33,447 nucleotides of DNA, taken from assembly GCA_019058425.1 (NCBI GenBank), contig JAHPYZ010000027.1, positions 1 through 33,447 on the forward strand, read 5' to 3'. The stretch comes from Promethearchaeota archaeon. GTDB taxonomy: Archaea > Asgardarchaeota > Lokiarchaeia > Sigyniarchaeales > SOKP01. The notes under the pieces are model-generated. The model did not search any database and was not told where the DNA came from. It was given only the letters and a program-made list of their open reading frames with translations. A program made the position numbers and the translations under genes. This document shows, one piece after another, positions 16,522 through 24,109 of the stretch (the stretch's first letter is position 1; each line of letters begins with the position of its first letter).

Positions 16522-17131
16522 CTAAAACTCTAAAAAACCGGGATCATCAAAAATATCTTCTATTTTTCTTTCTTTCTTTATTTTAGTCTCACTTTCAGTA
16601 AATAAAGATTCTTCATCAGTTCGAACTCCTCGGTCTAATTCCTCAGTATCAAGTTTCAATAAAGCATCTTTTTCAAGTCGTTTAAATTCCTCTCCTTTTG
16701 TTTTCCAATCAGTAACTTCATCCAGATTAACATCTTCTTCCTCTAGTAATATTGCAGCTTTTGTTTTACAGAGATCTGATAAAATAGAGTAGGCTAATGC
16801 GAGTTCCCCCCATTCATGGTCTTCCTTTAATTTTTTTATTCTTCTTTCTAACCTTTGTAGTTCTTGATCGGCATAAAAGATATCAATAAAATCTCCAAAA
16901 GCATCAACAGGTTCTGAAATTGAATTTACTAATACTTCTTTTGTTAAATCACAATTTCCACATTTTACAGTGGCAAAAGCACCTTTCTTTTTTATATCTG
17001 TCACCTTAACACTTTTTTCACCACATTCGAGGAAAGATCGGAATCCGATCTACTCATTCTGGGCAGGTGAAAATTTTAGGTACTCTTTTAACCCTTTTTG
17101 GTGATACTTGCTTACGTTTTCTTCTTCCCAT
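16522..17131 (-). CDS. Elf1-type zinc-ribbon protein, reading frame interrupted by 31 bp
   Basis: From ATG 17131 the frame encodes MGRRKRK and a basic N-terminus through KIFTCPE, then hits TGA. The rest, from GKS-like sequence VKVTDIKKKGAFATVKCGNC onward, lies in another frame. Removing 31 bp between 17024 and 17059 restores one 192-residue frame with a perfect four-Cys ribbon: Cys23, Cys26, Cys47, Cys50. The basic MGRRKRK start and the ribbon followed by SISEPVDAFGDFIDIFY match Elf1, a chromatin-associated RNA polymerase elongation factor known in eukaryotes and some archaea. Residues beyond 80 are an acidic coiled-coil tail. If the 31 bp is real and not spliced, only a ribbon-less product from GTG 17004 could be made. 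Explanations are given in the findings. Confidence 0.75.
17015..17073 (-). other. 31-bp insertion with hairpin inside the Elf1-like gene
   Basis: The insertion is bounded by a 5-bp direct repeat CATTC (17024-17028 and 17055-17059, plus-strand reading), offset by exactly 31 bp. It contains a perfect 8-bp inverted repeat with one central base, AGATCGGAATCCGATCT (17035-17051). The flanking coding sequence also pairs: TTTTCACC (17015-17022) with GGTGAAAA (17066-17073), so the RNA can fold into an outer exon stem, an internal loop of 12 by 14 nt holding both repeats, and an inner hairpin. This could be a spliced mini-intron, a small insertion with target duplication, or an assembly artefact. Confidence 0.7.
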
Positions 17132-17254
17132 TAATATCACTACGCAAATATGCAATAAAACTCTTAATGATCATTTAGAATAAAGAAAAGGAAAACTAAA
17201 ATATTTTTGCTTTTATTTGAAAAATTTTAGAGATTTTAATAAAATTTTTTAGGA

Positions 17255-18430
17255 ATGATTAATTTATTTAATTACTCTTTTTCACTGAAATGTTATAGCA
17301 ATTTATATAATAGTGAGTGGATTTTAGGTATGGAACATAAAAATTTAACATTGGAAGATGATAAAAACCTCATTGATAACATTCTTAATAATGTTGACAT
17401 GAGATATATAGTTTTATTCCTCTATGTCATTAGAAATGATTTATTTAAAGATTTAAATGAGAATATCCTTATCGAATCCTTTGAAAGGGTATTGGTATTA
17501 GATGATATATATAAAAATAACATTGTAAATTTATGGGATGAGGAATTCATTGAAATATATATCGATTTAGGTTTGATGAAAAATATTCGAAGTTTGAGAG
17601 AATTCCAACAGAAGGATAATGATTTTATTATTAAATTGGGTGAGGAAACAATAACTATTGAAAACAATATCATATCTGTTCCGGATGATACACTTTTCTT
17701 AATTATAAATAAGAAATTTAAATCTTTATCTAGAAGGAATTTCAACTTAGCTCTTACAAGGTTAAAAGGTGTACGATGTGAGAAAAGTAGCGTAATCCAT
17801 TCATTAATCATTGGGATTGGCGAACATGATTACACAATACCAGATGATTTTTATTATATTTTAGATCAATATGGGAATATTTATCAAGCAATTAAAATTG
17901 AAATAACAATTGAAACTTTTTACCAAAGGTTTAATGAAATTAAAGATAAAATTAACAAATATATTAAGATTATTGAACCAGCACTAAACACGAAGTTAGT
18001 AATGAAAAAAATAAATAAAGCAATAGAAGAAAATAAAGAAATCATACAATACCTTAAAGATGAAAAAACAGAACTCTCAGAAAAGTTCAATTTCGAAAAA
18101 ATTGATAAAGATCATCACATTTTTAAACAATGGAATTCACAACTGATTTCGCTATTAAAAATCAGATATCAAATTGATCAAATAGATGACAAATTGATAG
18201 AATTAAAGAATTATTATTCTGGTAAAAACAAGAAATATAAGTATTTAGAGTTTATTGAAAAAGTATCTTTTAATGAAGATGGATTAGTTAATAATATTCA
18301 GAATTCATTGATTGAATTTCGTAAAAAGCTGGTAGAAATTAATGATCAAGTCGAAGAAACATCAGAGAAAGATCTAAAATTATTAAATTTAGATTTTGAA
18401 AGATTAGTAATAATGAGTAGTGATAATTAG
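17255..18430 (+). CDS. Unknown operon protein 1, C-terminal coiled coil
   Basis: A 391-residue protein with no recognised family; first gene of an eight-gene run. Residues 30-215 are mixed alpha/beta (ESFERVLVLDDIYKNNIVNL, IIKLGEETITIENNIISVPD, then a helical FNLALTRLKGVRCEKSS). Residues 217-385 are strongly predicted helical and charged, including IKDKINKYIKIIEPALN and QIDQIDDKLIELKNYY, consistent with coiled-coil arms and therefore with oligomerisation or binding of the other coiled-coil subunits. Two starts are possible: ATG 17255 (TTAGGA upstream) or ATG 17330, which would remove 25 residues. The next gene starts 3 bp after its stop. Confidence 0.75.
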   Translation: MINLFNYSFSLKCYSNLYNSEWILGMEHKNLTLEDDKNLIDNILNNVDMRYIVLFLYVIRNDLFKDLNENILIESFERVLVLDDIYKNNIVNLWDEEFIEIYIDLGLMKNIRSLREFQQKDNDFIIKLGEETITIENNIISVPDDTLFLIINKKFKSLSRRNFNLALTRLKGVRCEKSSVIHSLIIGIGEHDYTIPDDFYYILDQYGNIYQAIKIEITIETFYQRFNEIKDKINKYIKIIEPALNTKLVMKKINKAIEENKEIIQYLKDEKTELSEKFNFEKIDKDHHIFKQWNSQLISLLKIRYQIDQIDDKLIELKNYYSGKNKKYKYLEFIEKVSFNEDGLVNNIQNSLIEFRKKLVEINDQVEETSEKDLKLLNLDFERLVIMSSDN

Positions 18431-18432
18431 AA

Positions 18433-19398
18433 GTGAAATGTCCTGCGTGTAATATTGAAATGGAGTCCTTAGTAGAGGGAATTTTCCAATGTCCACAATG
18501 CAAAAAGATCGTCAAACAAAAAGAAAAAGAATCACTAGAAAAGGAAAAGGGAAAGATTGATGAGGGTGAGTTTCAAGAAGGTAATTATTTTCACAAAAAT
18601 GCGAGTCTGAATAAACAATATGAAATCTGTGAAAAAGGTATCACAATTCATAAAACTGAAAATCGGTTATTTGCAGCATTAATATGTCACAGTGCTTATC
18701 TAAAAGATGAAAAATATGTGAGATTATCTTGGTGGAAAAATTATCAACATGCAGGTATGTTCAAAATTTACGATAAACATGTTCTACATAATTCAATTAT
18801 TGCTTTGGAAAAAGTAGATTCATCTTTTGATGACATCTGGAATTGGAGTGGAAAATATGGTAAACAATCCTCCAAAACTAAAGAAGAATTAGAAAGAGAA
18901 AAGAATTTAGACATTATTAAATATAGGATTCTTGAAAATCGGACTTGTCCAAAATGTCAGAAAAAGATGGATAAAATGAAATCGCATTATGAATGTCAAC
19001 ACTGTGGAGAAATTGTTATACTAGAAGGGTATAACCAACCAATTTTTAACATTTCTCCCGAAGATCTCGATTTAAGGTTTCATGCCAATTTGCCAATAAA
19101 CTATTATTTACCTGTTAGCGGAATAACCGTTAAATGGTTGATGGGTGAGTGGAAAGCAGTAGCAGTCATATATGCTAAGGACAATCCTAATAAAAAATGG
19201 TTAAGATTCTATTGGTGGGTACGTGATTTGAGTAATATTTTAAAATATGGACAGAGGGAAATGGGAAATGGTACTCAAATGGGGTGGAAAGCTCAGAGAG
19301 GTTTATCATCACCAAATTTATATGATAAAAAGCAGGTTAAACCTCTAATAAGTGCCCTAAAAAGTATTTCTAATGAATTAAATTGGCATATAGATTAA
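18433..19398 (+). CDS. Unknown operon protein 2, duplicated zinc-ribbon module
   Basis: A 321-residue protein starting at GTG 18433. It appears internally duplicated. Module A has a zinc ribbon (Cys3, Cys6, Cys20, Cys23) and a small domain with YVRLSWWKNY...FKIYDKHVLHNSIIALEKV (about 65-128). Module B has a ribbon (Cys172, Cys175, Cys188, Cys191) and WLRFYWWVRDL...LYDKKQVKPLISALKSI (about 232-313). The strand pattern 'hhRhxWW ... hYD ... hI.AL' in both looks like a small beta-sheet plus helix, loosely reminiscent of PC4-type ssDNA-binding domains, which is speculation. A linker rich in Lys/Glu (24-45) follows the first ribbon. A nucleic-acid-binding role in the complex is plausible. Confidence 0.75.
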   Translation: MKCPACNIEMESLVEGIFQCPQCKKIVKQKEKESLEKEKGKIDEGEFQEGNYFHKNASLNKQYEICEKGITIHKTENRLFAALICHSAYLKDEKYVRLSWWKNYQHAGMFKIYDKHVLHNSIIALEKVDSSFDDIWNWSGKYGKQSSKTKEELEREKNLDIIKYRILENRTCPKCQKKMDKMKSHYECQHCGEIVILEGYNQPIFNISPEDLDLRFHANLPINYYLPVSGITVKWLMGEWKAVAVIYAKDNPNKKWLRFYWWVRDLSNILKYGQREMGNGTQMGWKAQRGLSSPNLYDKKQVKPLISALKSISNELNWHID

Positions 19399-19426
19399 TA
19401 GAGTTCATTTAAAATAGGAGAATAAT

Positions 19427-20566
19427 ATGACAGAAGCTCAAGATACAGTATGGAAAGGATTATTAAATGAGTTTCAAGATGGACTTGAAAAAGCACTAGA
19501 ACAATTACAAAAAAGAGATATTGAGAACATTCCAGGCGCTAAAGAAGCTTTAATTCAGAGAATAAATAATATGAAGTTGCATTTTCCTAAAAATAATGGG
19601 GATCTTTTTATAAAAGCTATAAATGACAAAATTCAAAACACTTTTTTTCCAAATACGAAAATTCTTTCTGAAGCCTTTGAAAAGATATTGAAATCAAGAA
19701 CTCATGAACAAGATTTTATAATTAATGAATTGTTAAACGGATTTGTAACATCTAAAGCAAAAGCTATAGCTTCTGGAACTCAAGGACCAATAATAGATAG
19801 AATGGTTGAGGCGTTTAGTAAGAGAAATGACTTTCACATTGTTGATCATCAGTTTTTTGCGATGTTTGGTGATCCAAACAAACCACGCCATTATGTGAAA
19901 AAACAACTAGAAGAACTGGTAAATATGTTTGGGCTTATATCCAAAGAATTATTTATTGAGAAGGATATAAGAAGAAGTGAAGAAAAAATCTATGTGTTTT
20001 ATACATTTCCAAGTGAAATTATAAAAATTCTTGAAGAAAAATATTTAATCATTGATGAAGAATTAGGAGTAGCTTATGTATCGAATAATTTTGATAGAAA
20101 TGTATTTATATGCATGTTTCTTGCTAACCTTGCGATTAACAGGGATGATATTGAAAAAATTGGAGGATCATATACAATTAATGGAATTTCAGCTATTTTT
20201 GCGCTTATTTTATTACTTAGTTTTATGCCTAAATTAAGTATTGATGAAACAAATCCAATATTAAACGACCCAAATTTTGACCAAAAGAATATGAGTGTTA
20301 TCCCAAAATCTTGGATGATGAAACAAGTTTTAGAACCTTTATTCGAACCTCTCATTAAAATCATAGCATATAGAATAGGAGGAGGATTATGGTTGTCTAA
20401 AATAATAAATTCAGAAATTAATAAAACGATTCATAATCAAATACGATTTCTAATTAAAGACGTTAATAAGTGGATTTTAGGAAATTTATGCCGAGTAGAA
20501 ATACCAATATTCATTGAAATCTCGAATATATTCACTGAAATCTTGGTGGGTTATAAAGAAGAATAA
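19427..20566 (+). CDS. Unknown operon protein 3
   Basis: A 379-residue protein I do not recognise. It starts at ATG 19427 with ATAGGAG 8 bp upstream. The N-terminal 100 residues are helical (WKGLLNEFQDGLEKALEQLQ). The middle (about 150-210) has a winged-helix-like pattern, HYVKKQLEELVNMFGLISKE followed by EEKIYVFYTFPSEIIKILEE. The C-terminal part (220-379) is hydrophobic and helical, including GISAIFALILLLSFMPK, which could be one membrane-associated or buried helix. By size and the winged-helix hint it is one of two candidates (with the 20593 product) for a kleisin-like bridging subunit, but I see no kleisin signature. Confidence 0.72.
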   Translation: MTEAQDTVWKGLLNEFQDGLEKALEQLQKRDIENIPGAKEALIQRINNMKLHFPKNNGDLFIKAINDKIQNTFFPNTKILSEAFEKILKSRTHEQDFIINELLNGFVTSKAKAIASGTQGPIIDRMVEAFSKRNDFHIVDHQFFAMFGDPNKPRHYVKKQLEELVNMFGLISKELFIEKDIRRSEEKIYVFYTFPSEIIKILEEKYLIIDEELGVAYVSNNFDRNVFICMFLANLAINRDDIEKIGGSYTINGISAIFALILLLSFMPKLSIDETNPILNDPNFDQKNMSVIPKSWMMKQVLEPLFEPLIKIIAYRIGGGLWLSKIINSEINKTIHNQIRFLIKDVNKWILGNLCRVEIPIFIEISNIFTEILVGYKEE

Positions 20567-20592
20567 TGTATGTATAAATTAGAGACATTATC

Positions 20593-21894
20593 ATGAGTTA
20601 TAAGAAAAAATCAACGAGAACTGTAAAATCAGGAAGAAAGAGAGAGAAATGGACAGACATTTTACCAAGATACTTAACATTTATCAGTCATATGCGCCCA
20701 ATTCTTAGAGAAACAAGAAGAATTATTATTGATTTGGATGCAGATTTATTAATAGACACAGAAATCTTGGATAAGATACGTCAAGAAGAAGAAAAGAGAA
20801 ATATTCGTAAAGTGAGAGCTTTATCAGAATTCTCAGCTATGTATCGATCAAATGTATATGATATTATTAAAGATTTCATTATCAAATATCGAGAAAAAAT
20901 TCCAATAATTGATATTAAGGATTATATTTTAGATTTTCTCCATGAATCTGTTGACGCTTTAAATGTATTACGTCATATTACAAATCCTGATGAATTAAAC
21001 TTAGAGAATACTTATTTGTATCAGTTAGTAAAATTTATTGAAAGAAAATTATTTCCAAGAGGAGCAAACCTCAAAATTATATATAACAAATTACTCAAGG
21101 AATCTGTAGAATTTTATGAGTGTCAACGTCATTTATTACAAACTCATACATATTATAGAGAAAAATTAGAGAGTTCAGAATATTTTGAAATTCCAGGTAT
21201 TTCTCCAAAAGTATATCAAATTATAAACAATATTACTTCACTTTATAACTTAGATCCCAATTTTGGAGAGTTCCCGGAGAAAGATAATCATGAAATTCCT
21301 ATGATTCTAAAAAATGATGTCTTTCTACCATATATTGATTCGATTGCGAATCCTGAAGAAGAAGCTATGGAAAAAATAGCAGAACGATTAGGATTACGCT
21401 TAATTGATGAAATATTTTTAGCACCACAAGAGGATTTTGTTGATTTATTGTTATATAATAACTTTTTACGAGAAAATAAACAAACAGATGGAACAATCAG
21501 GTATTATCCACAATTTAGTAATGAAACGCTAGTACTATATTATTTAGCTTTTGCTTCTCAAAGGAGGGGATTTTTATCTAAGGAATTAATCAATTGGATA
21601 TCTATGAATTTTTCTTTCTTGATATATATGGGTATCTTAAAATGGAAATTATCTGATGAAAATATATTTTATGCAATCTTTAAAGATTTACAAACAAATG
21701 AAAAAGTACTTCCATATTTGATGAAACTCATATGTTTTCCAAATTATGTAGGATTAGATAAGATGAAAATCAGAGATTCTGTTCAATATCGAAAGGAAAT
21801 TTTTAATTTCATTGGATCCCAGATTGATAATCTAAAAGATTTTATTAATGAAATTGCATTGTATTGTGAAAAATTTGAAAGTAAAATTAAGTAA
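20593..21894 (+). CDS. Unknown operon protein 4
   Basis: A 433-residue protein without recognised family. The N-terminus is very basic (SYKKKSTRTVKSGRKREKW), suggesting nucleic-acid contact or a disordered tail. The body is helical throughout, for example ETRRIIIDLDADLLIDTEIL, DIIKDFIIKYREKIPIIDI and a near-C-terminal FIGSQIDNLKDFINEIALY. No transmembrane segment, no cysteine knuckles, no nucleotide-binding motif. It lies 26 bp after the previous gene and 31 bp before the AAA+ ATPase, each with its own ATG, so it is almost certainly co-expressed with them. Confidence 0.72.
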   Translation: MSYKKKSTRTVKSGRKREKWTDILPRYLTFISHMRPILRETRRIIIDLDADLLIDTEILDKIRQEEEKRNIRKVRALSEFSAMYRSNVYDIIKDFIIKYREKIPIIDIKDYILDFLHESVDALNVLRHITNPDELNLENTYLYQLVKFIERKLFPRGANLKIIYNKLLKESVEFYECQRHLLQTHTYYREKLESSEYFEIPGISPKVYQIINNITSLYNLDPNFGEFPEKDNHEIPMILKNDVFLPYIDSIANPEEEAMEKIAERLGLRLIDEIFLAPQEDFVDLLLYNNFLRENKQTDGTIRYYPQFSNETLVLYYLAFASQRRGFLSKELINWISMNFSFLIYMGILKWKLSDENIFYAIFKDLQTNEKVLPYLMKLICFPNYVGLDKMKIRDSVQYRKEIFNFIGSQIDNLKDFINEIALYCEKFESKIK

Positions 21895-21925
21895 TAAAAA
21901 ACAAATTATGAAGAATTGAGTAATA

Positions 21926-23035
21926 ATGAGCAAACCAAATGCTAAAAATGAAGAAATTACTGTATTTCTAGATGATGTGATAAAAGAACGACTTGGAAAA
22001 TATGGAGCGGTCTATTTTCCCTCAGATATTAAAGAGTCTGTCGAAGATATTTTAGGGAATGAAACGAAAAAAGAAATTTTAAATGATTTTTTTAATGCAT
22101 TAAAAAAATATAACGAATTTACTGAGCATTTAAAAAATACTAAATTAAGCCCAAATTTGACAGTACTTTTATATGGACCTCCCGGTACGGGAAAAACTTC
22201 CTTAACAAGAGGTTTTGCAAAAAAACACAAAATCCCAATTTGTGTTGTTGAGTCTGATAGACTTGTTTCACCATTATTAGGGGATACAATTAAAAATATT
22301 CGAGGTGTGGTTGAACTAGCTGCAGAAATTGCGAAAGAAAGAGGGGCTTTTATATTATTTTTTGACGAGATTGATGCTATAGGATCTGAAAGATCTAACA
22401 TTCATGAAGTAGGAGAAATCAAACGAGCTGTTATTTCTTTCCTACAAGTAATTGATAGAGTAAATTATGAAGGAGTACCTTTAGCGATATTTGGGGCTAC
22501 AAATCATCAACATCAACTAGATTCGGCAATATGGCGCCGTTTCACGTTCCATTTTAAATTTAATTTTCCAGATTATCATCTAAGAAAAAAAATTATTGAA
22601 TCATTCATGGAAAAGTTAAAAAATGCTAAAATTGGAGTTGACGATGCGATTTTTTCGAACATAAATAATGAATATAAAGAAATCTTAGCAGTGTCAAAAG
22701 ATCTAGAAAAAAAATTGGGATACGTTATTTCTGAATTTGATAATAATATTTTTTGGGAAGAATTCTACAAAAGAAATAAATCAAAGGGGCTTCTAGGGTT
22801 AACAATTGGATATTCTGGTTCTGATATCGAAAGGGGTACAAGAGTTGCCTTATTGAAATCAATTAACACAGGAATTTTAACTTATGATATTTTCTATAAT
22901 TCTATAATGTTAGTCGGTGGTACAGCTATCCATGTTGAGAGACAAGACGTGTTAAGTGAATCGAGACAAACAAAAAAGTCTATAAGCAGAAATGGGGAAA
23001 ATAAAACAAAACTAACTGGTCCTCCAGAAATATAA
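21926..23035 (+). CDS. AAA+ ATPase (classic AAA type, single domain)
   Basis: A 369-residue ATPase. Walker A GPPGTGKT (84-91), Walker B LFFDEID (144-150), sensor 1 Asn193 (GATNH), second region of homology LDSAIWRRF with arginine fingers Arg204/Arg205, and a C-terminal small-domain helix YSGSDIERG (296-304) of the SGADI type. These put it in the classic AAA clade with spastin/p97/FtsH-like proteins. The pore-loop 1 position, normally aromatic-hydrophobic-Gly, reads PLLG (116-119), so the conserved aromatic is missing. There is no protease domain or MIT/N-domain; residues 1-70 are a short helical N-region and 320-369 a Ser/Lys-rich tail. It is the only intact ATPase in the operon, and probably its motor. 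Confidence 0.92.
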   Translation: MSKPNAKNEEITVFLDDVIKERLGKYGAVYFPSDIKESVEDILGNETKKEILNDFFNALKKYNEFTEHLKNTKLSPNLTVLLYGPPGTGKTSLTRGFAKKHKIPICVVESDRLVSPLLGDTIKNIRGVVELAAEIAKERGAFILFFDEIDAIGSERSNIHEVGEIKRAVISFLQVIDRVNYEGVPLAIFGATNHQHQLDSAIWRRFTFHFKFNFPDYHLRKKIIESFMEKLKNAKIGVDDAIFSNINNEYKEILAVSKDLEKKLGYVISEFDNNIFWEEFYKRNKSKGLLGLTIGYSGSDIERGTRVALLKSINTGILTYDIFYNSIMLVGGTAIHVERQDVLSESRQTKKSISRNGENKTKLTGPPEI

Positions 23036-23068
23036 TTAAATTTCTTAAGAATATTTGCATTTAAAATT

Positions 23069-24109
23069 ATGAGTAAAAACCAATTATTTGATCTCGAAAG
23101 AATAAAGATATTAACCGTTCCTATTGAAGACCTCCAGGTACAGTTGAATCAATTAACTGAGACCTCTAAAAATGCTACTGGAAGTATTAAAGTTATTGAA
23201 AGTGTATTTGAAGACAAACCTTTACATATTCAACTAAATTCTATCGAAGAACTACTAGAAAATATAACTAGTAAATTAAGTAAAATATCAAGACTTAATC
23301 TAAATAAATTCTTAGAACTGCAAGATCAATTAACAAAAAAATATAAAGAAGGTTTTAAAAATAAACTCAAAAAATTAAACCTGAATCAGGAGTTTACTAA
23401 ATCTATAGGACTTTTTTTAATTGAAGATAAAAAAATAAGTAAAATCATTGATTATGTCTCTTATATTCCTTCAATTGAAATTCCACAATGGTTAGATCTC
23501 TTAGATTCTTTAAAACATAATACACTTTTTCTAAAATCAGTAAAAAATATAAAAACTTATTATCAAGATCTACTAATAGCGAGATTAAACATAGAATTGA
23601 GCAGAATTCCTGATGGTACAGATCCAAAACTAGTAAAAGCTTATGAAGTTTTATTTAAAGAAGACCCTACTTTAACATTCAATAATTTTTTACAAAAAAT
23701 TGAAAGTCAATTAACTCAGCAAGAAATTATTGAAAAAGAGAGTCTTATAAAAGAAGTTAGAGAGAGAGAAGAATTTGAAAAACTAAAAAAGAAACAAGAA
23801 GAACAAAAAGAAACATATGAAGATTATCTGAAACTCTCTGATAGAGAATTTAAGAGAATGAGGCGTAAGAAGCGCAGAGAAAAACTAACTGATATCTCCC
23901 CAGAATCCCATGTTAAAAGGGATCTTGAAATAAGTGATGAGGTTTCTGAAAAAATTGAAAAATTTAAATCGCAACTCGAGAAAAGCTTCGATGAAAAATA
24001 TATGATTCAGAAGGATGAGGATAAAGATCCTCTTGATTTAATAAGACAGAGAAAGAAAAGAAAGGAGGAAGAGTATAAGGAATATAAAGACCACTTTGAA
24101 AATACATGA
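23069..24109 (+). CDS. Unknown operon protein 6, charged coiled coil
   Basis: A 346-residue helical protein, family not recognised. Residues 1-110 contain heptad-like helices (SIEELLENITSKLSKISRLN). A central region (120-215) is more globular. From about 218 to the end it is extremely charged: REEFEKLKKKQEEQKETYED, then FKRMRRKKRREKLTD and RQRKKRKEEEYKEYKDH, typical of a long single helix or disordered RNA/DNA-contacting tail. Its stop overlaps the start of the SMC-like gene by 4 bp (ATGA), so the two products are probably translated in a coupled fashion and may interact directly. Confidence 0.75.
   Translation: MSKNQLFDLERIKILTVPIEDLQVQLNQLTETSKNATGSIKVIESVFEDKPLHIQLNSIEELLENITSKLSKISRLNLNKFLELQDQLTKKYKEGFKNKLKKLNLNQEFTKSIGLFLIEDKKISKIIDYVSYIPSIEIPQWLDLLDSLKHNTLFLKSVKNIKTYYQDLLIARLNIELSRIPDGTDPKLVKAYEVLFKEDPTLTFNNFLQKIESQLTQQEIIEKESLIKEVREREEFEKLKKKQEEQKETYEDYLKLSDREFKRMRRKKRREKLTDISPESHVKRDLEISDEVSEKIEKFKSQLEKSFDEKYMIQKDEDKDPLDLIRQRKKRKEEEYKEYKDHFENT

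Noticed and set aside
17035-17051. Palindrome considered as an operator or rho-like terminator hairpin
   Set aside because: It lies inside the Elf1 coding region exactly within the frame-breaking insert, so an insertion, intron or adapter-artefact explanation fits better.
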